A DNA stretch of 64,000 bases, taken from the NCBI RefSeq assembly GCF_019711375.1, contig NZ_CP081295.1, positions 1,674,001 to 1,738,000 of the forward strand. The letters are read 5' to 3'. Of this stretch, positions 26,180 through 33,712 are shown piece after piece. The DNA is from Qipengyuania aurantiaca (GTDB lineage Bacteria; Pseudomonadota; Alphaproteobacteria; Sphingomonadales; Sphingomonadaceae). The translations under genes were made by a program, and so were the position numbers. The notes under the pieces are model-generated. The model was not told the DNA's origin and searched no databases. It saw nothing but the letters and a program-made list of their open reading frames with translations. Positions within the stretch are counted from its first letter, which is position 1. Every line of letters starts with the position of its first letter.

Positions 26180-26270
26180 TATGTCACCGCCGAGACCCCC
26201 CCTCCCGTCCAAGCGGCTGGTGATACGATCCCGAAAGGCCTTCGCTCCAAGAGAGCGGAGGCCTTTTTTT
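26180..26270 (+). ncRNA. Candidate GsrN-like small RNA with C-rich loop
   Basis: About 90 nt between the Crp gene stop and a strong terminator, with no ORF. The 5' part folds as TCACCGCCG (26184-26192) with CGGCTGGTGA (26214-26223), 9 bp with one bulged U. It presents a 21-nt loop (26193-26213) that contains seven C in a row and then TCCC. The 3' part is the terminator at 26234-26270. A C-rich loop that can pair with ribosome-binding sites plus a terminator and an EcfG-type promoter is the plan of GsrN, the stress small RNA of Caulobacter. Orthology is inferred from architecture only. It could alternatively be just the 3' UTR of the Crp gene. Confidence 0.5.
26234..26270 (+). terminator. Strong intrinsic terminator
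   Basis: An 11-bp GC-rich stem with one G-U pair (left arm 26237-26247, right arm 26253-26263), extended by three A-U pairs, with a 5-nt loop and seven T residues at 26264-26270. It ends the candidate small RNA and any read-through from the Crp-family gene. Confidence 0.9.
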
Positions 26271-26369
26271 CGGTTCAGGCGAGGGGTGGCGGAAGGTCGC
26301 CATTTCGGCACCAGCAAGCCTCCGCCGGGCGGACGTATGATAGTTGGCCTGAAAGGTGAAGGTTCCGGT

Positions 26370-26801
26370 TCAGTCGGTGCTGAGCGCGCCGCGCAGGCGC
26401 GAAATGATGCCCTGCCTTTCGGGCTGTCTCAGGAGGTCGACAAGCACCTGCGCGTCGTAAGGTTTTTCGAGCACGCAGCCCATTTCGGCGATGTCGGCCG
26501 GAATGTCGTCGGGCATACCGGTCGAAAAGATGATGCGGGGGCGGTCGGGGCCAAGCGTGCGCAACAGTTCCGCGATCGCCCAGCCGTCGTCGCGATCGGC
26601 GAGATGCACGTCGAGAATGATGACTTCGGGCGGGGTGTCGCGCAGGGCGGCCAGTGCTTCGTCGGTTGTCGGGCATATGCCGACTTCGCGTACACCCGCA
26701 TCCAGCAGGGCGCTTTCGATCGCGAGGCCGATAATCGCGTCGTCTTCCACCAGCAGCACCCGGCGGGGCATTCTATCGGCGGCTTTCCTAGACTTCTTCA
26801 C
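26370..26801 (-). CDS. Single-domain response regulator
   Basis: 143 residues, a receiver domain with short tails. RRVLLVEDDAIIG holds the acidic residues, VIILDVHLADRDDG the phosphoacceptor, RIIFSTGMPDDIP the switch Thr, and VLEKPYDAQ the Lys. There is no output domain. An internal ATG at 26771 (MPRRVLL) is an alternative start. It is the third receiver in the first 27 kb. GGAAC occurs twice upstream, but without a CGTT at the right distance. Confidence 0.85.
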   Translation of the reverse strand: MKKSRKAADRMPRRVLLVEDDAIIGLAIESALLDAGVREVGICPTTDEALAALRDTPPEVIILDVHLADRDDGWAIAELLRTLGPDRPRIIFSTGMPDDIPADIAEMGCVLEKPYDAQVLVDLLRQPERQGIISRLRGALSTD

Positions 26802-26940
26802 GCGCGTTCCATCGATCCCGATTTGCGGGACCGCAGCCTTGCGCAGGGCCCCTCGCTAAGAAAAGGCCGGGGGGCGCGCTCAAGTTCCCGCGAGTGGCAA
26901 ATTCGCCCCTATTGTGGCGAGGCTGCCACGCTTCTCCGGA

Positions 26941-28104
26941 TCAGAGCGCTTTTTCGTAAATCACATATTCGCGGTTGATGGTGCTTTCGATGGTGTCGGC
27001 GATCGCGACCATCCCCTTGTTATCGTCGAGGATCCAGCCGATTTCGCCGCGCTTGCTGCCATAATCTTCGATCGCATTGCGGCGGATGAACTCAATCATC
27101 ATGAAGGCGAGCTGGCTGGCAAGGCGCGAGCTCTGGAATTCCTTGAGCACGCCCATCAGCGGGACGCGCATGCCCGCGCCCATGGGCTTGCGCAGCCAGC
27201 GCAGCAGGCGGAACCAGCCGAAGGGGAGCAGCTTGCCGTCCACCTTCTTCAGCGTTTCGTTGATGTCGGGCAGCACCATCATGAAGGCGACCGGGCGGCC
27301 GTCCAGTTCGGCGATCATGTTGAGCCGCGGCTTGATGATCGGCTTCATCTTCTTCGCGGCGTGATCGATCTCGGCTTCGGTGAAGGGGACGAAACCCCAG
27401 TTGTCCGACCAGGCATCGTTGAGGATATGGAGGACCGTGCGTATTTCCTCGTCCCAGCGCTTCATGTCGATAGGGCGGATGCGGATACGCTCGTTGCGCT
27501 CGCCCGAGGTCACGATGCGCTGGACCAGCTTGGGAAAGCCCTTCTGGATATCGAGGTCGTAGGTCAGCAGGCGCTTGGTTTCGGTCATGCCGAAGCTTTC
27601 GATCCAGCCCGCGTAATGCGCCGGGTGATGGCCCATCATGATCATGGGCGAATGGTCCTGTCCCTTCACCAGCAGGCCGGGCTCTTCCCAGATCGAGAGC
27701 GAGATCGGCCCGATCATGCGGGTCATGTCCCTTTCCGCCAGCCACTCGCGGGCGCGGGTAAGGAGGGCGTGGGCGACCTCCTCGTCCTTGGCGTCGAAAT
27801 AGCCGAACATGCCCGTACCCGGCCCCATGCCCTGCTCACGCGGCAGTTCTAGCGCAAGATGGTCGATATGCGCCGCGATGCGCCCGACAGGCTTGCCGGC
27901 ACGCCTCGCGATGAAAAGCTGGACGGTGGCGTGGCCGAAGAACGGGTTTTTGGCCGGATCGACCAGTTCGAGCTGTTCGGAGCGCAGCTGCGGCACGTAA
28001 TGCGGCTCGCGAGCAGCGAATTGACGTCCCAGGTCGACAAAGGCGGCGCGCCCTTTCTTGCCATCGACGGGTTCGATCACGATATCGTTGTTGGACACCA
28101 GCAT
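26941..28104 (-). CDS. GNAT-superfamily-like protein, long form
   Basis: 387 residues. The sequence IEPVDGKKGRAAFVDLGRQF at the start, FGYFDAKDEEVAHALLTRAREWL, and the later GRPVAFMMVLPDINETLKKVDG and RRNAIEDYGSKRGEIGWILDDNKGM match a widespread family of uncharacterised large N-acetyltransferase-fold proteins sometimes mislabelled dATP pyrophosphohydrolase. No signal peptide and no membrane segment. The substrate is unknown. It is divergent from the desaturase gene across a 143-bp gap that holds an inverted repeat. Confidence 0.7.
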   Translation of the reverse strand: MLVSNNDIVIEPVDGKKGRAAFVDLGRQFAAREPHYVPQLRSEQLELVDPAKNPFFGHATVQLFIARRAGKPVGRIAAHIDHLALELPREQGMGPGTGMFGYFDAKDEEVAHALLTRAREWLAERDMTRMIGPISLSIWEEPGLLVKGQDHSPMIMMGHHPAHYAGWIESFGMTETKRLLTYDLDIQKGFPKLVQRIVTSGERNERIRIRPIDMKRWDEEIRTVLHILNDAWSDNWGFVPFTEAEIDHAAKKMKPIIKPRLNMIAELDGRPVAFMMVLPDINETLKKVDGKLLPFGWFRLLRWLRKPMGAGMRVPLMGVLKEFQSSRLASQLAFMMIEFIRRNAIEDYGSKRGEIGWILDDNKGMVAIADTIESTINREYVIYEKAL

Positions 28105-28119
28105 TCCTTCGTTCAGCCC

Positions 28120-28144
28120 CGGTTAGCCCTGTGTAGGCTAGCCG
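28120..28144. repeat. Inverted repeat in the divergent desaturase promoter region
   Basis: CGGTTAGCC (28120-28128) and GGCTAGCCG (28136-28144) form a 9-bp near-palindrome around a 7-nt centre. It lies 15 nt upstream of the GNAT-like gene start and about 100 nt before the desaturase. Because no gene ends here it is more likely an operator than a terminator. Confidence 0.4.
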
Positions 28145-28247
28145 TTCTTTGTCAAGGATGCCGCGCGCACGCGATCACTATGATCGAAAGCGGAGACTGT
28201 CCTTTTTCGTGCCTTTGCCTTAAGGGGCGCCCCAGGAAATTACGACC

Positions 28248-29336
28248 ATGAACGCCGAACAGACCATCGCTGTTGCAAAATCCGCGTCCGCCGCGCGCGA
28301 GCGAGGCTGGCACTCGCAGATCGCCGACGACAAGGCGATGCTGCGCGCTGCCCGCGACCTGACCAAGGATATCGCCGAGCACCGCGCGGCGATTTACTGG
28401 ACCGACATGGTGCTTTCTGCGCTCGTCGGATACGGCTCGCTGGCCGGTGCCATCCTTGCCGAGAACACAGCTGTCGCCATCGCGTTTGCCGTCGTGTCGG
28501 TCCTGTCGCTCTACCGCGCGCTGCTGTTCATCCACGAGATTTCGCACTTCCGGAACGGCGCGCTGCCGGGCTTCCGCACTGCGTGGAATGCGCTGGTCGG
28601 CGTGCCCATGCTGACGCCCTCCTTCATGTACGAGCAGGTGCACACGCTGCACCACAAGCGGACGCAATACGGCACGGTGGAGGATCCGGAATACCTGCCC
28701 CTCGCGCTGATGAACGCGTGGAGCCTGCCGCTTTTCGTCATCATCGCAATCCTCGCGCCCGTCGCCCTGCTGTTCCGCTTTGCGGTATTGGTCCCGCTTG
28801 GCGCGATCATTCCGCCGATCCGCCGCCTGACGTGGCAGCGGGCGAGCGCGCTGGCGATCAATCCCGAATTCCGCCGCCGTGCGCCCGAAGGCGACCTGCG
28901 CCCGCGCGTCCTGATGCAGGAGGCCGCCGGTGCGATCTGGGCCTGGGCGCTGATCGGCAGCGTCTTTGCTTTCGGCTGGAAGCCTCTGCTGGTGGCGCTG
29001 GGCGTCGCCTCGGTCGTGGCGCTGCTCAACCAGCTGCGCACGCTGGTGGCCCATCTGTGGGAGAACGAGGGCGAGGCGATGACCGTCACGGCCCAGTTCC
29101 TCGACAGCGTGAACGTGCCGCCGCCCGGCCGCATCGCGGAAATCTGGGCGCCGGTGGGCCTGCGCTATCATGCGCTGCATCACCTGATGCCCTCGATGCC
29201 CTATCATTCGCTGCCCGAGGCGCACCGCCGCCTGGCACGAGAACTGGGCGAGGCCTCGACCTATCACGGCGCCAACCATGCCGGCATGGGCGTGCTGGTG
29301 GCGCGCATCGCGCGCAGCACCATGGGGCGCAAATAG
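28248..29336 (+). CDS. Membrane fatty acid desaturase
   Basis: 362 residues. Three histidine boxes of the membrane di-iron desaturases are present: HEISHF (about residue 91), HTLHHK (about 128) and HALHHLMPSMPYH (about 306). Four or so membrane segments surround them. It introduces a double bond into an acyl chain using O2 and an electron donor; the regiospecificity cannot be read. It may also act on a carotenoid-like or sphingolipid-type substrate, since this superfamily is broad. The N-terminal 40 residues are soluble and charged. Confidence 0.85.
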   Translation: MNAEQTIAVAKSASAARERGWHSQIADDKAMLRAARDLTKDIAEHRAAIYWTDMVLSALVGYGSLAGAILAENTAVAIAFAVVSVLSLYRALLFIHEISHFRNGALPGFRTAWNALVGVPMLTPSFMYEQVHTLHHKRTQYGTVEDPEYLPLALMNAWSLPLFVIIAILAPVALLFRFAVLVPLGAIIPPIRRLTWQRASALAINPEFRRRAPEGDLRPRVLMQEAAGAIWAWALIGSVFAFGWKPLLVALGVASVVALLNQLRTLVAHLWENEGEAMTVTAQFLDSVNVPPPGRIAEIWAPVGLRYHALHHLMPSMPYHSLPEAHRRLARELGEASTYHGANHAGMGVLVARIARSTMGRK

Positions 29337-29348
29337 GCGCAGGCACGA

Positions 29349-29386
29349 AAAAGGGCCGCTCCCCTCGGTGATTGGGAACGGCCCTT
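29349..29386 (-). terminator. Intrinsic terminator between desaturase and small lipoprotein gene
   Basis: AAGGGCCG..TCCC pairs with GGGA..CGGCCCTT around a loop of about 10 nt. On the minus strand it is followed by TTTTTCGTG, so it best serves the small lipoprotein gene. On the plus strand the T run is poor. Confidence 0.65.
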
Positions 29387-29421
29387 AAACACGGGGTCTG
29401 CGACCCGGTGAAAGCGTAAGC

Positions 29422-29667
29422 TTAGTTGGCGTCGATATCCGCCTGGACACCGTCTTCGCTGATCGTGGCGTCGACATCGGCGCCGTCGATCATGACGCTC
29501 GAACCTTCTTCGCCTTCCATGGCGGGTTCGGTCACGACGGTGGTTTCGGTTGCAGCCGGCTCTTCGACAACAACGGTGTCGGTGCCGTCATCGGCCGGGG
29601 CTTCTGCTTCGGCGCAGGCGCAAAGGGCGATGGCTGCGGCGAGGGCGGGAATTGCGAACTTCTTCAT
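29422..29667 (-). CDS. Small acidic lipoprotein-like protein
   Basis: 81 residues: a signal peptide MKKFAIPALAAAIALCACAEA with a possible lipobox (LCAC), then a very acidic, Thr/Val/Glu-rich tail without recognisable domain. Probably periplasmic and disordered. AAAGGAG stands at the right distance before the ATG. A GGAAC-N16-CATT promoter lies 34 nt upstream, suggesting stress induction. No family is recognised. Confidence 0.75.
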   Translation of the reverse strand: MKKFAIPALAAAIALCACAEAEAPADDGTDTVVVEEPAATETTVVTEPAMEGEEGSSVMIDGADVDATISEDGVQADIDAN

Positions 29668-29700
29668 GCCAAATCTCCTTTATGGCAACATTGTGTCATC

Positions 29701-29725
29701 AATGCGCCGGAATTGAGGCGGTTCC
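29701..29725 (-). promoter_or_regulatory. EcfG-like promoter with CATT -10, before the small lipoprotein gene
   Basis: On the minus strand GGAAC (plus 29721-29725) and CATT (plus 29701-29704) are 16 nt apart. The implied leader is about 28 nt and includes AAAGGAG. Confidence 0.5.
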
Positions 29726-29734
29726 CGAAATTCG

Positions 29735-30253
29735 TCAATCGAGGAAGCGGATCATTGCGATACGCCGGCCGCGTGGCAGGCCGTGTTGCACCTCCTGCTC
29801 TATATTGGCCCTGAGGCGGGGGTGGGCATCAAGGTCGGTGACGGTCTCAAACCCGTGGCGAGCGTAGAAAGGACCATTCCACGGCACGTCGACGAAGGTT
29901 GTGAGGGTGAGCGCCGCAAAGCCGCTGTTGCGCGCGTCGATCTCTGCAGCGCGAAGGAGCACGCCTCCGATACCTTGGCCCTGATGATCAGGGTGGACCG
30001 AGAATTCACGGATATGCAGCTCGCGGCGCAAGGGTTCGGTCGACAGGAAGCCGATGATGCGCCCGTCGGCTTCCGCCACCAGTGAATGGCCTTTGCGGAT
30101 GAGCCTGCGCTGCTCGTCGGCGGAAACGGCATCCATGCCAGAAACGCACGATAGGCCCTCCATGCCATCGAAAAGCTTGCCCGCAGCCAATTCGATTGCG
30201 GGCAGCGCATCGGCATCTTGCGCCCGCGCCAGCCGGATGGAGAAATCGCTCAT
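29735..30253 (-). CDS. GNAT family N-acetyltransferase
   Basis: 172 residues from the ATG at 30253. Acetyl-CoA site motif A is FSVHPDHQGQGIGGVLLRAA, followed by TLTTFVDVPWNGPFYARHGFE. The substrate is unknown. The start overlaps the lptG stop by 4 nt, so it is the last gene of the lptF-lptG operon, although no functional tie to LPS export is evident. Confidence 0.88.
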   Translation of the reverse strand: MSDFSIRLARAQDADALPAIELAAGKLFDGMEGLSCVSGMDAVSADEQRRLIRKGHSLVAEADGRIIGFLSTEPLRRELHIREFSVHPDHQGQGIGGVLLRAAEIDARNSGFAALTLTTFVDVPWNGPFYARHGFETVTDLDAHPRLRANIEQEVQHGLPRGRRIAMIRFLD

Positions 30254-31347
30254 TCCTCGGTGCGGATGAGGACCGTCTCGCCGATCAGCGCGAAGAGGAA
30301 GAAGGGCGCCCAGGCGGCGAGCAGGGGCGGGTAGCCGCCGAAACTGCCCATGGCGAGCGCGGCGTTGTCGACCACGAAATAGGCAAAGCCCAGCGCCATG
30401 CCGATCAGCGCGCGCACGAACAGCTGGCCCGAACGGGCAAGGCCGAAAGCGGCGACCGCGCCCAGCAGCGGCATGAGGAAGGAGGAGAGCGGGCCGGACA
30501 GCTTGTGCCACCACTTGGCGCGCATTTCGCCGGTGCGCCGCCCGGCGTCCTCGAACGCCTCGATCTGCGGCCCAAGCTCCCAAAAGGGCACCGCCTCGGG
30601 GTCGATCTTGGCAAGGTCGATCTGGTCGGGCGTGAGCCCTTCGCCGACGACGAGGCTGTCACCCGTGCTGGAAGCGGCCGCGGCGACCTCGAAGCGCTCG
30701 ATATTCTCCAGCCGCCAGCCGGGCCCCGCGTAAGTCGCGCGCTCGGCATCGACCTGTTCGACGATCGTGCCTTCGGGGCTGCGGCGGTACCAGGTGACGT
30801 TGCGCATGCGGATGGCGTCGCCCGAGCCGGTCAGCTGCGCGGCGGTCAGCACATTGCTTCCGTCGGCAAGATAGACATTGGCGCGAACGGAGGATTCCTC
30901 CGGGACCGGCCCCCATTCGGCCGCATCCCACGCCTTCAGGGTGGCGGTCGCGCGGGTAACGACGCGTTCGTTGAAAACGAAGGACACGCCGCCCACGACC
31001 AGCGCGGTGAGCAGCAGCGGGGCCAGCACCTGGTGCGCCGAGAGGCCGGCCGCCTTCATCGCGATGACCTCGCTGTTCTGGTTCAGCGTGACGAGCGAGA
31101 TTAGCGTCGCGAGCAGCACCGAATAGGGCAGGAAGCGCTGGATCAATTGCGGCACGCGCAGGCTGGCGTATGTCAGCAGCTCGCCCTGTCCGTTGCCCTC
31201 AACCGCGAGGATCTTGCCGCTGTTCGACAGCAGGTCGAGCATCATCAGCACCAGCACCAGCATGACCAGCACCGCAAGGATGCGCACCACGAACAGCTTG
31301 GCGAGATATTTCGTCAGCGTTGCCGAAGGGAAGAAGTCGAGTTGCAT
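30250..31347 (-). CDS. lptG: LPS export permease LptG
   Basis: 365 residues. N-terminal helices (LAVLVMLVLVLMMLDLL), a periplasmic jellyroll-type middle (about residues 130-270, with VYLADGSNVLTAAQL) and three C-terminal helices. With LptF and LptB it forms the inner-membrane engine that extracts LPS and feeds the Lpt bridge. Motif NSEVIAMKAAGLS is the coupling-helix region of YjgP/YjgQ proteins. Shares one base with the lptF stop. Confidence 0.92.
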   Translation of the reverse strand: MQLDFFPSATLTKYLAKLFVVRILAVLVMLVLVLMMLDLLSNSGKILAVEGNGQGELLTYASLRVPQLIQRFLPYSVLLATLISLVTLNQNSEVIAMKAAGLSAHQVLAPLLLTALVVGGVSFVFNERVVTRATATLKAWDAAEWGPVPEESSVRANVYLADGSNVLTAAQLTGSGDAIRMRNVTWYRRSPEGTIVEQVDAERATYAGPGWRLENIERFEVAAAASSTGDSLVVGEGLTPDQIDLAKIDPEAVPFWELGPQIEAFEDAGRRTGEMRAKWWHKLSGPLSSFLMPLLGAVAAFGLARSGQLFVRALIGMALGFAYFVVDNAALAMGSFGGYPPLLAAWAPFFLFALIGETVLIRTEE

Positions 31348-32576
31348 CAGCTGGTCGCCTCATCGCCATCGTCGAGCACCACGCGCCGATTGCGGCGGAA
31401 GAGCTTGCCGATGCGCTTGGAGATCTTGGCGAACCAGTTCTCCAGCGCGCCGATGGCCTGTCCGCCGGGCACGAAGGCGACGCGGTAATACATCCACAAG
31501 ATCAGCGCGGCGAAGAGGAAGAACGGCACCCATAGCGCCAGGATCGGATCGAACATGCCGATCGCGGCGAGGTCCTCCCCGTATTGGTTCACCTTGTGAT
31601 AGGCGACGACCATGATGATCGAGAGGAACACGCCGAGCGCGCTGGTACTTCGCTTGGGCGGTATGCCCAGCGCCACCGCCAGCAGCGGCATCAGCGCCAT
31701 CATCACCACCTCGACCAGCCGGAAATTGAAACTCGCCTGAGAGGCGTCGCGCTTGCTCTCGGTCTCGTTGTCGGCCCAGCCGATGCGCAGCAATTCGGGC
31801 AGGATATACTCGCGCTCATCCTCGCCGCGGGCGCGGAACTCTTCGATCGCGGGCAGGTCGATCGGCAGGTCGTGCCGCGAAAAGGTGAGCACGCGCGGCG
31901 TCTGGCTGCCGGTGTCCTGCACGATGGTGCCTTCGGTCAGGCGCAGGATGATCGTGTCGGGATCGTCGGTGGTGGCGAGGAAATTGCCTTCTTTGGCGCT
32001 GATCGACAGCACCTGCCCCTTGTCGTTGGCGACGCGCGCGAAGATGCCTTTCAGCTGCCGCCCGTCGTCCTCGCTTTCCTCTATCCGAAGCGCCATGCGG
32101 TCCGCCAGCGTGGTGAACTCGCCGACCTTGATCGAGGCGCCCAGCGCGCCCGAGCGCAGTTCGTATTCGAGCCGTTCATAGGTGAAGCGGCTGACCGGCT
32201 GGATGAAGAACACCAGCGCGACATTCAGCGCCATCAGTATGCCGGTAATTAGGAAAGGCACGCGCAGCAGGCGGCCATAGCTCATCCCCACGGCGCGGAA
32301 GACATCGAGCTCGCTCGTCGTTGCCAGCTTGCGGAAGGCAAGCAGTATGCCGAGCAGCAGGCCCAGCGGAATGGCAAGGCTCGCGTATTCCGGCAGCAGC
32401 GTTGCAAGCATCTTGAAGACCACGCCGACCGGGCCGCCTTCGACCGCGACGAAATCGAGCAGCCGCAGCATCTTGTCGAGCACCAGCAAGGACGCTGCCA
32501 GCACGAACACGCCCACCATCGGCACGATCACGAGCCGGGCGATGTAGCGGTCGATTGCGGGGAGGAAATTGAGCAC
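31347..32576 (-). CDS. lptF: LPS export permease LptF
   Basis: 409 residues with the same fold as LptG: N-terminal helices (RLVIVPMVGVFVLAASLLVL), coupling region TSELDVFRAVGMSYGRLL, a periplasmic domain (about residues 130-290) and C-terminal helices, plus a basic C-terminal tail (KRIGKLFRRNRR). It is the first gene of an lptF-lptG-GNAT operon. lptB and lptC are not nearby. Confidence 0.92.
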   Translation of the reverse strand: MLNFLPAIDRYIARLVIVPMVGVFVLAASLLVLDKMLRLLDFVAVEGGPVGVVFKMLATLLPEYASLAIPLGLLLGILLAFRKLATTSELDVFRAVGMSYGRLLRVPFLITGILMALNVALVFFIQPVSRFTYERLEYELRSGALGASIKVGEFTTLADRMALRIEESEDDGRQLKGIFARVANDKGQVLSISAKEGNFLATTDDPDTIILRLTEGTIVQDTGSQTPRVLTFSRHDLPIDLPAIEEFRARGEDEREYILPELLRIGWADNETESKRDASQASFNFRLVEVVMMALMPLLAVALGIPPKRSTSALGVFLSIIMVVAYHKVNQYGEDLAAIGMFDPILALWVPFFLFAALILWMYYRVAFVPGGQAIGALENWFAKISKRIGKLFRRNRRVVLDDGDEATS

Positions 32577-32641
32577 TCGGGTTCCGGCTATTGGGTCACT
32601 TGGGGCACGGCCCTAGCGGCAAAATCGGCGCGCGTCATGCC

Positions 32642-33115
32642 CTACCAGAACCGGCTGCCGGGAATGCCCTTGAAGGGGCCGGCCTCGCGGCTGGTAATCC
32701 ACCCACCGTAGAAGCCGCCCGGCTGGGGCGTGACCTGTTCGCCGTCGACCAGGCATTCGTCGAATGGCTCGGGATAGAAGGCGAGAAAATCGGCGATGGG
32801 CGCAAAAGCGGCGGTGGGGTCGGCATAGCTCCACGCCGCCGCTTCGATCCGCTCGTCACCGATGACCACATCCCAATAGCGCGCCTGGCCCTTCCATTCG
32901 CACAGCGAACGCTGCGGATTAGGCTGGAGATGAGCGGACGCAATGTCCTGTGGAGGCAGGTAATAGGTCGGCGGGTGGCTGGTTTCGAGCGTGCGCCAGG
33001 CTCCGCGCGTATCGGCCAGCGTCACGCCGCGATGGCGGATGACGATGTGCCGGTCGGTAGGTTCGGCGATGGCGGGGCGGGGGTAGTCCCAGACGCTTTC
33101 CTGTCCTTCGCCCAC
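32642..33115 (-). CDS. DUF427 domain-containing protein
   Basis: 157 residues with DUF427 motifs: ESVWDYPRPA, TDRHIVIRHRGVTLADT, TYYLPPQDIA, LCEWKGQARYWDV, AWSYADPTAAFAPIADFLAFYP. The function of DUF427 is unknown. The only in-frame start is GTG at 33115; the reading frame stays open a little upstream but offers no start codon. It begins 37 nt after the clpS stop on the same strand. Confidence 0.88.
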   Translation of the reverse strand: MGEGQESVWDYPRPAIAEPTDRHIVIRHRGVTLADTRGAWRTLETSHPPTYYLPPQDIASAHLQPNPQRSLCEWKGQARYWDVVIGDERIEAAAWSYADPTAAFAPIADFLAFYPEPFDECLVDGEQVTPQPGGFYGGWITSREAGPFKGIPGSRFW

Positions 33116-33152
33116 CGGATCGGGCTCGGGATGGCCGAAGAAGGCTATCGCC

Positions 33153-33518
33153 TTACGCCTTTTCCAGCGTGCACTGGAGCGGGTGCTGGTTCTGGCGCGC
33201 GAAGTCCATCACCTGGTTCACCTTGGTTTCGGCGACTTCGTAGGGGAAGATTCCGCAGACGCCGACGCCCTTCTGGTGGACGTGCAGCATGACGCGGGTC
33301 GCCTCTTCCATGTCCATGCGGAAGAAGCGCTTCAGCACGATCACCACGAATTCCATCGGGGTGTAATCATCGTTCAGCAGGAGCACCTTGTACTGGCTGG
33401 GCTTCTTGGGCTTGGCGCGGGTCTTGGTGGCGATGGCGACCTGGCCGTCGCCTTCGCGCGTATCGTCATCGCCGTCTTCGGCGGCGCGGATCGTGTGGAG
33501 GCGGAAGGGATGGGTCAT
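33153..33518 (-). CDS. clpS: ATP-dependent Clp protease adaptor ClpS
   Basis: 121 residues. The N-end-rule binding core is visible as [39 protein letters not shown], and [18 protein letters not shown]. It delivers proteins with Leu, Phe, Trp or Tyr N-termini to ClpAP. The ATG at 33518 (MTHPFRL) is chosen over an upstream in-frame start. The long charged N-terminal extension is typical. The aat gene, which makes such N-termini, is at 15.2-15.9 kb. Confidence 0.94.
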   Translation of the reverse strand: MTHPFRLHTIRAAEDGDDDTREGDGQVAIATKTRAKPKKPSQYKVLLLNDDYTPMEFVVIVLKRFFRMDMEEATRVMLHVHQKGVGVCGIFPYEVAETKVNQVMDFARQNQHPLQCTLEKA

Positions 33519-33597
33519 GTCAGCGCGCCAATATCGTAAGGCTTTGCGGAATCGCAAGTGGCTAAACCATGTTCGCCGTTACGAGTATCCGCTGCAC

Positions 33598-33636
33598 AAG
33601 CAAACGGGCCGGACGACACATGGTGCCATCCGACCC
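33598..33636 (-). terminator. Probable intrinsic terminator after the phasin gene
   Basis: Read on the minus strand, GGGUCGGAUG pairs with CGUCCGGCCC. Ten pairs form if two G-U wobbles are allowed, and these wobbles work only in the minus-strand RNA. GTTTGCTT follows. It lies about 80 nt past the phasin stop. Confidence 0.5.
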
Positions 33637-33712
33637 GCCGTTTCCAACTACCGGGCAAGGGAGAGAGGAGAGAGATGCCCGGCGGGTTGAAGCTGGTAAA
33701 TGCTATTCGCGC

